64,000 nt of DNA from Leptasterias polaris (GCA_037783415.1 JAZGTN010000170.1:3949501-4013500), one strand, 5' to 3'; positions 12,501 to 25,585 are shown, counted from the stretch's first letter. Notes: a model not told the origin generated them from the letters alone. Translations and numbers: made by a program.

Positions 12501-14796
12501 TAATATACTTACTTTATGTCTAATATCTTTTAATAAACCTTTTTATTCTCTAAATCGTCTTTGTACATCAATTTAATAAAATAATCCACATTTTCTATTT
12601 ACAGGTGGGTACTGGTCGGTTGGTTGTTTTAGTGATTCTTGATTTTTGCAAACAACTTTTACCCAAGTTGTTTGTAAATAATATTTTTGTATCGAGTAGA
12701 TTTGTTTTGCAGTTATGCATCAAAGTAAACTACAACGTGGTGTCTAACACCAACAGTCACCAATTATGCTAATTTAAAAAAATGTTTTATAAGCGATTGG
12801 TTGCGTCCGTTTCCAATGAACCACCGGCTGCATTGAACCACCGGCTGCATTGGTAGCTAATTAATTATAATTTTGCATACACACTCTTTCTTAGTCTACA
12901 CTGCTACGATCTCGGTCATAACTCAATGGATCCCCAGGCCCCTGATCAATGTTGCTCTCATTACGCAGTCTGCACTCCAGCTTTGGTGGTTACTATATCA
13001 TTATTATTCGCATTATTATGATATATTCGGTCCAGATTTCAACTAACATGCACCAATACAAAAAACAAATTTTTGTCAGTGTTCCGTTAATAGTAACAGA
13101 GCGGTAACAGAAAAGCGAGAACAACTATTGGACTCAGATGACAAGACAAACTCATTCTCCAATAGCCAGGATTAATAGAAGTCGAACCAAACCACTGTGA
13201 CTCGAAAACCCATTAGATCCAGTCTTAAAACAAGAAAAGAATCCGAAACAAATAAATATATAGAAATAACAACATTGGGTGAGAGACGGGGAGGGTAATT
13301 TTTAATGTCAGGTGGCCCAAGCATTTTGGCCGGAATTGTAGCTTGTGTTTTTAATAGACTGTGCAAGTCTCGCGCGTACTCGAACATTGGGAGCCATTAA
13401 AGTGAGCCAGTGGTTTTCCTTCACGCGTTAAAGCAATGTACTTGGGACCAAAAGTGGTCAGAAAATGTTTCAAAACGCGCGAGACTTGCACGGTCTATAT
13501 ACGCTGACCTACTCATGAGCTGCCGATGACGTGGGAACTACAGGAGCGGTTGACCGTTGCTTTCCCCAGAATCGTTAGGTCGACATTCTGTGTGTGTGAA
13601 TAATAACAGGACGGTTTCGGTTAGTCCGTGGAGGGGAGACAGTAGATCAGTCAAACAAATTATTATATGATACAAAAACAATGCGTTTCAATAATTTGAA
13701 AACTTGCTGTCAGTGGTTTTTTTTATTGATGTTGTCCTCAAGACACGAAGTTGATTTCTGATTGATTGATTGATCTGGTTTGAAAGGCATGACAGACTCA
13801 ACATAATACAACATAGTTAATAACAAATAAAATGTTCAGTCAAATATTGTTTTACTTTTGTTGTAAGTCTATTCTTTATCTCATTATTAATAGAGGAAAC
13901 ATTTCACTTGAGAAACTTGGTTTAGCCGTTCAGCTGTTTTATACAATTCATTTGGGTCATATCCGTGCAAAAACATTCCCAAACTAACAAACCATGTCAT
14001 CTCCCAAATAGAAATGTGATTTGTTTTCCTCAAAAATAAAATGAAGAAACATTTGATTTGTTTAAATGATTGATATCTGCAGGCCCTCAGAAGATAACAT
14101 GAATTCCAAGTAGATTTTCAAAATATGTTTTTGACTATAGTGTTAAAAGCGCAGAAAGTGTTTCTAGTTTTTCCAAACCTTGTGGGTTGGGGCCTAATTT
14201 TTTGAACGATAATTACGTTTTCAAAACATTCGCTCAAGTACCTGATTAACTATCTTTCTTTTGAACTACAGCCTTCAGTGGTTGATTATCACATGCTGAT
14301 TTATGGGCACAAGTATCAAAAAGATACATTAAAGGTCACATGTGAAAGTCTCAGCTTAATACAGTGTCTATTGCTGAGGAAACAGCAAAAAACGTTCACG
14401 GTAATTTCACAAGAATGTCGATTCCATCCACGCTAGGCAAGGTGAGGCGGGTACCAACCGCATCTCTGGCCACATCATTCGCGAATGGACACCAGCCCTC
14501 AGATATCTGATAAACGAATCGTTAAGTTGGATTCAAATGTTTTGGGGTAAAACTTCTCCAAATCAAATAACGAAGGGAGTCCTTTCTCAACATAGTTTCT
14601 ACTAACAACAGTTGCAGTGTTTCCCTATATAAGTAAGTATTTTTTACTAGTACTAATCCCCTATAAACCAGGGTTGCTTGTTTGATTTAAAGTTCTTTTC
14701 GCAAATCATAGCTTTAAAGGCTAGTATTAAAACTTTTTTGAATAGAAACGATGATTATAAATTAACAATATAGTGCTTATAAACTAAATAATCAGA
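9552..14796. other. Spacer downstream of gene A, duplicated at 25660-32062
   Basis: No supported gene. Most of it aligns with the segment downstream of gene B. A short region (10690-10900) is the broken counterpart of the open frame at 26436-26990. Long AT-rich stretches carry stops in every frame. Confidence 0.6.
12817..12850. repeat. 17-bp tandem repeat, two copies
   Basis: Two perfect copies of TGAACCACCGGCTGCAT. The duplicated spacer has three copies (29231-29281), so the repeat changed number after the duplication. Confidence 0.85.
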
Positions 14797-14802
14797 TTTA
14801 TT
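14797..14802 (-). terminator. Polyadenylation signal of gene A
   Basis: AATAAA on the minus strand, about 40 bases past the gene A stop codon. The same signal sits at the same distance in gene B (32063-32068). Confidence 0.6.
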
Positions 14803-14841
14803 GTTTTGCGAAATTACCTTTGTGGGTTTCAACAGAGAAAA

Positions 14842-17800
14842 CTACACCTGGGCGTAGGGTTCAGCGTGGTCATAGCTTCTGATGATGGGCGCACAAAGCG
14901 GATGCTGTACCTGCTGATGTTCGGCAGATCCTCCATCGCCGACCTTCGGTTCCTCGTACGGCAGATGTTCGGCAGATCCTCCATTGCTGGCCTTTGGTTC
15001 CTCGTACAGCACAAGTTCGGCATATCCTCCATTGCTGGCCTTCGGTTCCTCGTACAGCAGAAGTTCGGCAGATCCTCCATTGCTGATCTTCGGTTCCTCG
15101 TACAGCAGAAGTTCGGCAGATCCTCCATTGCTGATCTTCGGTTCCTCGTACAGCAGAAGTTCGGCAGATCTTCCTTCGCTGATCTTCAGTTGCTGGTACG
15201 GCCGAAGTTCGGCATATCCCCCGGGATCGTTGCTCTTCAGATCCTCGTATGCATTCACGTTTGTCTGTACATTATCATTATCATGGGTTGGACTGACTTT
15301 CCTCTCGAATCGGCTCACAGCTAGGTAACCATCTTCATCCAATTCCACACTGCTCAAAAATGAAAAAACACGTTGTCTTTAATGTCAAGGGGTACTTTTG
15401 GTAATCACTCAACAAGTTAATCACCATAACAACTTACTTGGTAAGGAACACTGGAGAGCCGTTGATATAATAAAACATTTTTAGAAACAACCCCTCTGAA
15501 GAGAAAGAGATAATTTTCACCCAAAAATCTGAATCTGAGAAGAGCTTCAGATATGAAACTTTTCTCACACAATTCTATGCAAAAGGGGAGGTTTTTTCTT
15601 TCATTATTTTCTTGCAACATAGGGACTTGACCAATACTGAGCCAAAATGTTTTCAAAGTTTGTTTTATGCATACTTTGGGACACACCAAGTGAGTATATT
15701 GGTCTTTGACAATAGCAAAAGTATACACTGCCTTTAATCGAGAGAAGAAAACCAAACGATTTTTTATTTAAAAAAAAATTTTTTTTGGGGGGGGGGGGTA
15801 ATTTAATATATTGGTCAAATAGTGGAGGCTTTTTCTTGTATCATATCACCATAATAATTAGGATATCAAATAATAAGAAAGTAATATTCTAGGATAGCGG
15901 CAAAACGCACCCATTTCCTCCTCCGGACGTCACTTCTGCCGGAGTCGTCGTGAAGTTGCTTCTTCGTCGATAAAGCGCCACCAAGAGACATAATGCCAAC
16001 GCCACCACCACCACCAGAGGAGGCCATATGTACCAATGGTCAAGATAGGTTGATCCCTCATTTGGGGGTGGGACATAAATGGTTCTTGATGTCACCAATC
16101 GTGGAGAATCTCCTCGAATAGTTAGAAAGGGTGCGGATGTCGTGGTCGTGGTGGACGGAGATAGCGAAGAAGCTGCAGGGAGTCGGTATGGCAACATACA
16201 CATGATTATAAATACTTGTCATTGTGGGCATATCTTCTAAAGGGAGGAAATACCTTTGATAATTACTCCAACAATTAATGACCATAAACACTTACTTCAT
16301 GGTCAGAAGAACTGCAGCTGTTGAGAGTGTAAAACATTTGACAAACGATTCCCTTCTCGGAATGTGGTTTAAGAGAAAGGCTTTCAAAAACATGTCAATC
16401 ATCCTGAAAAATGTTCCTGCATGAAACGTTTTTCAGATTGTCTATTTCAAATACGGATTAATCTTCCTGCGTGGACATAACCGCTCCGGATTTCCGGCGA
16501 TATCTCAAAAACGGTACCACCTTTTGAAATGAAATTTTCACAGTCAGGTTAGTTTTATTGTATGACATCTACACATAAATATAGGATTAAAACAATCGAG
16601 CGGTTCCTAAAACCAAAGATATACTTTGCATTTAAATATAGGTCTGGTAACTTTAAAGAAAAGAGACAATAAGCATACACTTTACAATAACATTTAGCTG
16701 AGACTTTCACATGTGACACTTATTGTATCTTTTTTATGATTTTGCCTGTAAAGAGGTTGTACGTTAACAAAAATCAATCTATTAGTTGCCTCACAATTTT
16801 AAAGTACATCATAGAGAGGCGCAAACCAAACAGAACTTACCATCGGTGGAAATAACAAGTGAAGATACGGGTGCGCCTGGTGTTACTGCAGTGGACGTAC
16901 AAGGGCTACAGGATAAAATATCAAAGTGTCGCTCATATCAATAAGGTAAAACCGAAAATTAAAAAACCTGGCTTAAAAGAACTTCGACATAATTACTATT
17001 GCCCAAATAGTGATTTGAGAAGTATTGATTGATTATTTAAAAAAATTGACGGTCAAGCCCAAAATATATATATATATATGTTCATGCTAGTCATGACAAA
17101 TTTATTGATAGACGCCTTTATCCGTTTGGTGGGTGTCCTAAGTTTTTCTTCAGGCATTGTTATCAAAATAATCAATGAATTATTGTGGAAGTAGACAGGA
17201 ATTTGTTTTTCCTCTGCTTAACTCACATTCATGTGACGTCATCTCGCCTGAGAAGAGATAGGTAGTTCAATTGTTCTAAATAGTACGAAGTTATAAATAT
17301 GTATTTCATTCTACAACTGGTCGTGTTTTTGAAGAAGAAACAATATAGATACATATGGAAAATCTGGAAAAGTTGAAATACTAACGCTATTGTTATAAGT
17401 AATGAAACCACTCAAGCCTCATGATTAAAAAAAGTGGGCTGGCAGCGTCCTCCTGACTGCACCAACCTTGAAGGTAGGTCTTGTGCAATTCATATGGGTT
17501 TATGGCAAATGTTGGGGTCATTCTTAGAGGAACAACAATTACTACTATTATTATCTGTGATTACCAACCTGGTAATAATTACCAATATTACCCGGTGGTA
17601 ATGTTGTCTGTGCTGTTGTCGTTATTGGTGGTGTTGAGCACAAACCATAGAAATATTGGAGGAAAATTTGATTTATTTGAGCCGTTTGTCTCTCGAAAAT
17701 ATTGGCTAAAAATAAAACGTCAAATTTATGTTTCTTCGTTCAACTGTTTTTTTTTCTTTTTTTTTTCTTCTTCTTCTATTGGCTGTGACGCCACACTGCA

Positions 17801-20668
17801 CCACATCACAGTAAACAACCTAAATATGTGCAGCAAAGGAGTTATATCACTGAAGATTGGAGACGTGTCATATGAAAACTGATATAGGAGTCAGAACTTC
17901 AAAGATCTAACCGGTACCTTTTGTCATCTTGCATTTGTTAGGCTGATTCTTCTCAACTAAGTTTAAGTAAGGCCACAATCAATTACAATTTTCTCCAACA
18001 CATGATAATTTAATTTCTTTTTTAATAATTGTTTGTGTGTTTGTATTTTTGTTAACTTGAAACTGTCTATTCCCTACAAAAATGTCACATATCACAGTGT
18101 GTTGACTGTGTGGTCATTGTCACCACTATGAGTATGAATCAATCTCACTGTGTATAAGGCCTATGACCATTATGCACAGCGTTTCAAGCTCTTATGAATG
18201 CCTACTTTACATGAAAATACCATAGGTGCTGTATAGAATAACAGTATGATAGTAACTCACCTGGCGATTCTACTTTCACATAAATCACCAATTGGAGCAT
18301 CGTACTGAGGGTGCTGAGTGTTTATTCTCCACTCCTCGCTGTATCCGATACGTAATATGCCTTCACTGTTGATGCAAGCACACTCGTCCTTTTTCGGGCC
18401 ATCTTTACACCCGTCGTAGGGTGCTGGGTAGCCAGGAGGTGAATATCCATAACAGGTACCGAGGCTCATGCGCCTGGGTCCACGTACGTCAAAAGGCTCA
18501 AGTACTACCGTTATGTAAAATAAACACAGATCGAGGTTGTGGCGTGTCGTGGCCGAGCGGTCTAGGTCACCGGACCTAAGCTCTGGTGTTTTCAGCAGCA
18601 GAGTGTGGGTTCGATACCCGGTCATGACACTTGTGCCCTTGAGCAAGGCACTTAACCATAATTGCTTCGAAAAAGTTGGGAAGGTAGTGCATTCTGCTCT
18701 ACCAGACAGGCTCCTAGTGGATGATACCCATGCCTACATCCTTAAGGACTGTGAAGGGGGTAACCCTGTTTCAGCCCCAGGAGTAGGAGGCAACGTGCCC
18801 CTGGTGTCAATTGATTTGGGTTGATAGCCCAAATCAGTTATGTGTAGCCCTCACCTTGAGTGGCCGTCCGTGGCCTTGTGAGTTAGGCGATATCTCAAAA
18901 AAAAAAATAGAATATTACTCGCATGCTGCAGTTCTCAGCAAATCTAACTTGTTTAGAATTACGAAATACATTTTTTTTTAAATACTACAATGGTTCATTG
19001 TGATTCGAAGACACACCAATTCAACACGCTGTCAATCATTCTCTTAGTCTTGGTGAAAGACCTTCTCTTGTTGATTTGTCACAATTTTCCCCACGAGAGG
19101 GTGCTATCATCCACCAACCGCTCTCACAACATAGCGCCCTCCCGTGGGGAAAATTGTGACAAATCAACAAGAGAAGGTCTTTAACCAAGACTATCATTTT
19201 CTGTGTGTAAGAAAATAAAATATTAAAAATCCTTTACATACGGGCTGAGAGAAATTTTCAACAGGACACAAATACTCAAATAGATTTTTGTGATCGTAAC
19301 ACTGGTTAAATGGCTGCCCCCATCAACTATTTTGTGTTGTTGTTGTTGTTGTTGTTGTTCTTGATTTTTCTTCTTTTTTTCTTTGGGGATGTATCTATAA
19401 TACTTAATAGAAAGAATTACGCATTTCGACCATTAGTTTCAGGTGAAATCTTTGAAACACTGTTGGTAATACGCCTCGATCTGATTTAAAATATGATCAT
19501 GTTATTTATGCCTTAAATGTCTACTCACCAATGAAGTTTGTCGGTGTTTCGGAACATGCAACCGCTGGATTACTACTCTGCGTGCAACCAATCCAGCCCT
19601 GGCATTCAGCCCTGAACGTAACAATCCGCACAATAATGATAAAGTAATCGTTAAAGGGTGAATCAAAATAATGCTGCAGTACAAATGAAGGTGATGAAAT
19701 TATGTTAAAAAGCTTGGTGTGTGAACTAAACGAACAAAATATAGATAGTAGGACGAAGAATCTTTTGGTAGGTATCCATTTTCAGAGTCTGCCCAAAATC
19801 TAAAACATTGCGCCTTTTTCTTATAAAGACTTTTCATTTGACCATACAGTGGCAGAGAGGGCTGATTCACACTTCCAAATTAACTGTAGCAGCTTGACTG
19901 CCACATACGTAGTCTATCCACATAGCAACAGTTGCAGTAGTCTTGGCCCAAGACGTCAGTGATCGATAATGGATAGTGTACTGCGCTCCGTTACAACTCG
20001 TTACAGCGCGCCCTCTTGTGGCTTGAATTACCCAACTTGACTAGCTCTCACTAAGTGAGAGCTAGTCAAGTTGGGTAATTCAAGCCACAAGAGGGCGCGC
20101 TGTAACGAGTTGTAACGGAGCGCAGTACACTATCCATTATCGATCACTGACGTCTTGGGCCAAGACTACAGTTGCAGCCGCAGCCTCAACTACGGATACG
20201 GCCTGAGCTGAGATTATATCCGCCTGACATGCTTTCACAGAAATTGTCTTTAAGACAAATAATTTTTAATAACGACGAAAAAGAACACGCATTAGTCTCT
20301 AACGAAAGAAACCATTGTTAAGAAATCACATCACTTGATTACTTCTAACGATTGGTAGCCTGGTGTTTTTATCGAAGAATGATCGTAATATAAATGAGTC
20401 CCTCCTCCCACTAAAACGTTTCTTAACTGAATGATAGGCCTATGCTTGACGATTAATTTTTCCAACTGTTTCGAACTTACCAACGGCAGATGCTATTCAG
20501 TACCTGAGCAATCCACGGGTCGCCGTTTCTCTGGCGTTGTCTTCGCTGCTTCATATAGTCTGATCGTGAAGGAACAATTGAGGCTGATGAAATGACTGTC
20601 AACATGAAGAATAAGAGTAGCATCCAAAATGAAACACGACAGTTCTTCCAGAAAAACAACGCCATCAT
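14842..20668 (-). CDS. Gene A: single-pass receptor with ITAM and YEEP-repeat tail, six exons, 449 aa
   Basis: Exons read leftwards: 20668-20481, 19611-19529, 18504-18261, 16905-16841, 16172-15911, 15349-14842. All junctions are AG/GT (exon 5 donor gtgcgt) and the phases 2-1-2-1-2 agree; the total is 1350 bases. Residues 1-30 are a signal peptide ending VISSAS. Residues about 60-175 hold ten cysteines (ICRW, ECQGWIGC, CYG, GCKDG, ECACINS, DLC, PCT). Residues 195-235 are a Thr/Ser/Pro stalk, 242-261 a membrane span, and RRR follows as stop-transfer. The tail has Y289-LAV, an ITAM (Y315EDL, seven residues, Y326AEL) and YEEP at 348, 364, 380, 396 and 412. ITAM tyrosines normally recruit Syk/ZAP-70-type kinases, and pYxxP motifs recruit Crk-type SH2 domains; use of either here is inferred. 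The ectodomain matches no family I know. Introns carry MITEs and a SINE. Confidence 0.8.
14920..15207 (-). repeat. 48-bp coding repeat, six units, gene A tail
   Basis: Six in-frame 16-residue units of the form LLLYEEPKISNGGSAE. The first unit is diverged (YQQL instead of YEEP) and the last two vary around the tyrosine. One unit reads GGYAEL and so gains an extra YxxL. Confidence 0.9.
15383..15733. mobile_element. TTAA-flanked MITE in gene A intron 5
   Basis: TTAA lies at both ends (15379-15382 and 15734-15737), and the interior matches the elements at 60036-60403 and 61771-62255 (landmarks CTCAACA, TTGATATAATAAAACAT, TCTTTCATTATTTTCTTGCAAC, GGTCTTTGACAAT). It is non-coding. The gene B intron has the same element, so it predates that duplication. 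A diverged relative lies at about 16220-16650. Confidence 0.7.
18544..18908 (+). mobile_element. tRNA-Leu-derived SINE in gene A intron 2
   Basis: The 87-base head (18544-18630) folds like tRNA-Leu, with A box TGGCCGAGCGGTCTAGG, loop CCTAAGC (UAA) and B box GGTTCGATACC. The body contains GCACTTAACCATAATTGCTTCG and GGCAACGTGCCCCTGGTG and ends in an A-rich tail. Relatives occur at 33798-34206, 55120 and 58594. The gene B intron lacks it at this place. Confidence 0.8.
19045..19193. mobile_element. 149-bp MITE, TAGTCTTGG ends, 9-bp TSD
   Basis: The ends are TAGTCTTGGT and its exact complement, with arms of about 70 bases. The flanks TCATTCTCT (19036-19044) and TCATTTTCT (19194-19202) form a 9-bp target duplication with one mismatch. 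It is in gene A intron 2 and has no coding capacity. A 9-bp duplication suggests a Mutator-like parent. Confidence 0.75.
19938..20168. mobile_element. 231-bp near-perfect palindromic MITE, 9-bp TSD
   Basis: The whole element is one palindrome centred at 20053, with arms of about 115 bases and almost no loop. The ends are TAGTCTTGGCC and GGCCAAGACTA. A perfect 9-bp duplication CAGTTGCAG flanks it (19929-19937 and 20169-20177). It lies in gene A intron 1 and shares its ends with the MITE at 19045-19193. Confidence 0.85.
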
Positions 20669-23600
20669 GCTTCGATGTCAGACTGCATATAACGCCATGT
20701 GTACTAACTATACGCAGCACAGTAGTAGACCTGAAATATCAGTAGGTTGCCTCAAAATTGTCCACGTTATTGTTCCAATAACTTTATGAACATCTTACAA
20801 AATCTCACAAAAGGTCCTCTTTCTGAACAGTCGGTCTTTGTCATGCACGGCATACCCAACCACATAGACTCTCTCAACAAAACGTACAAATCGCTGTCCC
20901 TTGTCAAGTTGATATTATATGGACATACTTCATGGTTTTGTTCTAATAACACCACCGGAAAAAGATGTCGCTGAAATTTCCTCTGTGCTGGTTGTTGCCA
21001 TTTCCTCATAAACATGGGTAGGTCAACCAGTGGTTTGGAATAAATTAAACTGTGGTAGCGTCACCATTTTTGGTGCGTCAATTTAACGTGTAAAGAATAC
21101 ATCACCATGGGGTCAGCAATTTATTAGGGGAAAACCCACACAAATATTTACTTATCTTTTCGAATGTGTCATAAAACTAGGTCAGTTGCTTGACTACTTT
21201 GAAACACGGTAGTGACGACATCAAATTAAAAGTAAAACCATATATACATATTTCGTAATTACCCTGAATTTATACGAAAAAATATAGTCTTACTATCAGT
21301 TTTAACTTGGGTTTCCTTTTATAAAGCACTTGACGTGGTTTTAGAGTGAGGCGGGGTTGGTTTTGCAGGAAAATGCCCCACATACTATGTATTTTTTAGA
21401 TTTCCCCCCCTCAAAATTGGGAATGAAATAGTTTGCTGAACGCAAATCTAGATTATATAAATAAAAAACTTTAAAATGCCATTAGGTGGTGTTTTAGAGG
21501 CAATTGTATGAAATTCTGGCTCAAATAACTTCTTTTTTCTTTCCACATTTCCTAACATCTATTTAAGTACTTCTTTCGTTTAATTTAATGTTTTAGTCTG
21601 AAAGCTTACTGATTATGAATTTTGTAATAAAAACCTTTTTCTGCAAATTATTTTCCTCTTAATGGTAGACTCGGCTCCCACGGTTAAAATACCATGAAAC
21701 TGAATTTCTGAATAGGATGTGTGGTGGCCTTGACATTCCACTCCAAACACATGAGGAAATAACATTATTCAAAAATAGACAGGAGATCACGTTTTTCGAA
21801 AATCTCAAATTGTCCAGTTTATTAGAGGAACTAGTTAATGTTTTGAGTATAGCAGGCGTAATACCAAGTTTAATTTTTGTTTGTTTATTTAATTGTTTGT
21901 CTGTTTGTTTGCTCGTTTATTTATTTGTTGGTTGGTCAAGATGACCTTCCCAACAAGGGAACTCGACAAAGCTTCCACAGGGGGGATATCAACAGCCAAT
22001 CTCTCATACATACACTGGTTTAACGTCTGTGATTATGAATTGCACAATTCAATTGTGCTAAAGTACGGCAATACTTATTACAGCCATTGTTAAATCAGCG
22101 GCTAGTTTGGCTTGATTCGAACCGACAACATTTTGATTGCAAGACCTGGAGTCTAACCACGTGACCATGGTGACGTTGGGGGAGGGAGCAGGGTATAACC
22201 CTAAGGTAAAACAAACAAAATAACAATAGGCCCATGTTTGGTTTTTTTAATTGGCAATCAAAATCTATAATAAAAATAACTTGATGGCCCCGCGTAAAAA
22301 CAGTCAAAGCACTTGCTTTTGCCCCACCCTAACCCCGCCCATAAGTGTGTGGCTCCTCTAACCACCCGCACCCTGCATAAAAACGGCACCAGGTCCCCAC
22401 ACCTACGTCAGAAGACCCCCCCCCCCCCGACACTCCACTTGGGTTCAGAGATCCAGTGCCCAAACAGAAGTTGGTTTTTTCACATGAAATAAATAGACGT
22501 TAAAACAGAATTAGCTTTTTCAAACTGCTTACCAACTGTTTTGATCCACAAATTTCCAAACCATCCGTGAAAATAAATCACTCAAAAAAAGCCAGAATTT
22601 CTCAAATGCAACAAAGAAATCAGACAAGAAGACACTGATTTAAAGAACACAGAATTAAAGCGATTTAATTATGTAACTATCAACAACTTCAAATACTGAT
22701 TGGGTTTAACAAATGTAAAATGATTAAGTTAAACAAACGTACATTCAGAACAGACCTTATACAAAATAAGAATATCTTACGGGCGAATACTTCAACAGGG
22801 TTGAGATACGGGCGAGGACTTCAGCACCAGAAGATACAGCGAAGAATAAACACACTCTGGCAAACGATCAACACTTTTTAGATATTTCTCTCGAAGAATT
22901 GATAGCTTTAAAACGTTCAGTATTGACCTCTACATAAGAACAATCAAGAGGACATTATTCTCGTCGCGGTAGGAACTCTAGTCTTTGGCCAATACGTCCC
23001 TTTTCTGTAATTCACGATCAACCATCATCACTAACTACAACCGGTAGAGGGCGCTATATCTACATGAGCCACTTTTAGGGACGCACCCATCTCTATATAC
23101 TGTCAGTATATAGAGATCAGTGGACGCACCATCTAAATAAGCTCTCCATAGCAACAAATGCTTAACGCCAAATTAATATTCAAAACATGTTTAAAGAATA
23201 TGTTTCTCAGCCTCTTAAAAACAAACCAAATATGTTTTCTGATAAGATCACAAGAAATAGCGGCCAAATATGTATAGGACCACCTACAAATTAATAATCA
23301 ATGAACATCTAGGACTGTTCTAAGCCTGAAGCTCTGCAAAATCTGACGTCAGATCATTGCAAATTATATTCCTGGTTAAACACCCCTGGGCCCAATTTCA
23401 TTAACCTGTTCAACACTATCAGAAACCAGGGATGGGGGGGGGGGGGGGGGGGCGCATTTTTGCCCGTAACCTTTTAACGCTGAATCCAACCACCAACAAA
23501 TTTACTGACTTTTTCCAATATTTAGCTTGGATTATATTATATAGAAAATGTTGTCATCAGGGGTCAGCTGTTACCATGGCAACCTTTTGGTTGACCTTGT

Positions 23601-24214
23601 GTCAAATTTGTAACGTTTTTATGCAGCAGTGATTATTTTTATTATATTAAAACAAATTTCCACAAGAAAGAAGTATTAATGGGTCACGTGCTGGTGTTAC
23701 ATGCATTGTGGAAATTCAAAATGACGGCAACATTCGGTGGTCATTGTGGATGATGTGTTTACAGTCCCTACTTAGGGTTCAAACTATATCAACTTTTTTT
23801 TACAATATTAATTATATGCTATTATTTACAACCTACTTTTCAGACCAAGAAAAACTTAACAAAATCGTTAATAGCGTCTCATCATTGCGCCCACAGGACC
23901 CTCAAAGTTGACGGGAAAAAGTGGAAAAACTAAACGAAAAACCCTTTTCTCCGAAATGGGATAGACCAATTATTATTAAAGCGCCCCGAACGATGACCAC
24001 AGTAATACAAATTCAATGTCATGTTATTGAATATGCAAAAATAAACAAGTTTGCAAATTTGTATAGCATTGGAGAAAAAATAAACCGACAATTATGGTAA
24101 CCTGTCAGCTAAAGGTAAGATTTGTCTTTCCTCAGCAAGGTTTTATGCTCTCACGATTTATGAAATTTAGCCCAGATACGATTATATTCACGGCGCGAAA
24201 CATTGAACAACTGA
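20669..24214. other. 5' flank of gene A and spacer
   Basis: No supported gene. 20669-21660 matches the gene L flank; 21670-22060 matches 38930-39330, marking a third repeat of the spacer; 22880-24214 matches 6640-8738. A poly-G run lies at 23434-23451. Confidence 0.55.
22095..22200 (-). repeat. tRNA-like SINE fragment
   Basis: On the minus strand an A-box-like TGGTCACGTGGTTAGACTCC is followed by a B box GGTTCGAATC at tRNA-like spacing. It is probably the head of a tRNA-derived SINE. The anticodon arm does not support a working tRNA. Confidence 0.5.
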
Positions 24215-24217
24215 TTA

Positions 24218-25585
24218 GGCCTCCAAAAAATTGTTCAGTTGCCCTCCAGTTAAAATATTTGAAGGGGTAGGTCGGTCGGGATTTTTTTGGTTATATATTT
24301 TTTTTCTCCTTGACTATCCTTTCAAGATTGAAATGCATTGGAACTAATCCCAAATACAATGTCTTTCAATACATTGATCTTGTACTAGCAGTAGTGTGCA
24401 GAAGTACATAAAGAATGAAAAGACAAGAAACATTCAACTTCATGTGTTTTGAATGTTCCAAAAAATAACCTTTTAAAAAGATATTTCAAACAATAATTGT
24501 GCGACTTACTCCGAATTACTTTCCGCGATGTGTAAAGGGTGCCGCTATTTTGGAATGATCCCAATCATGCCAATCAAAATACGACGTCATTGGCCGGTCG
24601 GGCTGTGGGCGGAGCGTATAAGTAAAGCAACCATTGAAATGTTCGCACCCTCGCTCCGCCCACAGCATGGCCGGCCGATGACGTCAGATTTTGATTGGCA
24701 TGATTGGGATCATTCCAAATTGGCGGCGCCCATTACACATCGCGGAAAGTAATTCAGAGTAAGTCGCACAATGTTTGAAATATCCTATTAAAAAGTTATT
24801 TGTTTGAACATCCACAACACACAAGGCAAACTAAGAGCTAGGTGAACACATTTAGCTGGTTTAAACTGCCATATGGCCTGTAGGAAATGCGTTTTGAAAT
24901 GGTTATCGCTTGGCTTAAAAAGAAATCGGTGGGACGTGTGGCCAAGGATTCAGCTTGGTGGGGCTACTTTTTTGCATGTTGCTACTGCGTGAGGCCAATG
25001 CACAACATGTGATGGTTCATTCAATTTAAAAACGTGTAGATTGAGTCATGGGTAATTTGGGAGTGTAATCGGCTATTGTTTTACTCTAGAAGTATCCGTT
25101 CTATATACCTGCAAAAAAGCAACTGGCCAAGTTAAAAAAATTACCGTTTGATGTCAGCAGCCAATTCTATCTGGTACTCGCGCTCAAAACAAGTGTTGGG
25201 TACCAGCGAATCCTCAAGTGATGCGATCGCCTATCCGAATTTGGGCTGTATGCCAGCATTCTGTCTGCAGTTCATGTCATGTGCGATGTTGCGTGGGATC
25301 GATCCGAGGTACCGTAGATGGCCGGGCACGTTGCGTATGACTACGAGTTTAGCGGCACACAAAATGCACGTAAAATGTTGATCTCCTGCATGTTTACTTT
25401 AGGATTTATGCTTTGCAAATTTGTTTCAGCTTATTGGGAATAAATAGTTTGTTTAATTTGGATAAACACAGAAAATTTGTAAGTTTCATTAAAAAATTAA
25501 TAACGAAAAAAAAAAAAACGACCCGAGATTTCAGCATTTTTGGGTCGGTCGCGGAGGGCAACTCAACAAGTTTTTTTTTTTGGCC
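24218..25585. mobile_element. TTA-flanked non-autonomous transposon (PIF/Harbinger-like)
   Basis: The ends start GGCC and share AAAAAA and GTTGCCCTCC as subterminal inverted repeats, with 3-bp TTA on both sides (24215-24217 and 25586-25588). The first spacer keeps the empty site: 8730-8745 reads through with one TTA. A TWA target of 3 bp with GG-starting ends fits PIF/Harbinger. No transposase is visible. A second palindromic element is nested inside. Confidence 0.65.
24445..24815. repeat. Long inverted repeat nested in the TTA element
   Basis: Arms of roughly 150 bases face each other around a loop near 24610-24640. The central matches include TTTCCGCGATGTG/CACATCGCGGAAA and ATGATCCCAATCATGCCAAT with its complement. 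Probably a separate MITE. Its target duplication could not be settled by eye. Confidence 0.7.

Noticed and set aside
14806..15328. Plus-strand frames of 172 and 114 residues over the gene A tail
   Set aside because: They are shadows of the repeated minus-strand tail exon, which has matched splice sites, phase and a homologue in gene B.
18544..18630. Functional tRNA-Leu gene
   Set aside because: The cloverleaf is plausible, but it is fused to a SINE body with an A-rich tail that recurs at 33798-34206 and elsewhere.
20767..21015. Minus-strand frame of 82 residues conserved upstream of gene A and gene L
   Set aside because: Nearly all differences between the two copies change the amino acid and there is an indel. 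No selection for protein is visible; it is duplicated flanking DNA.
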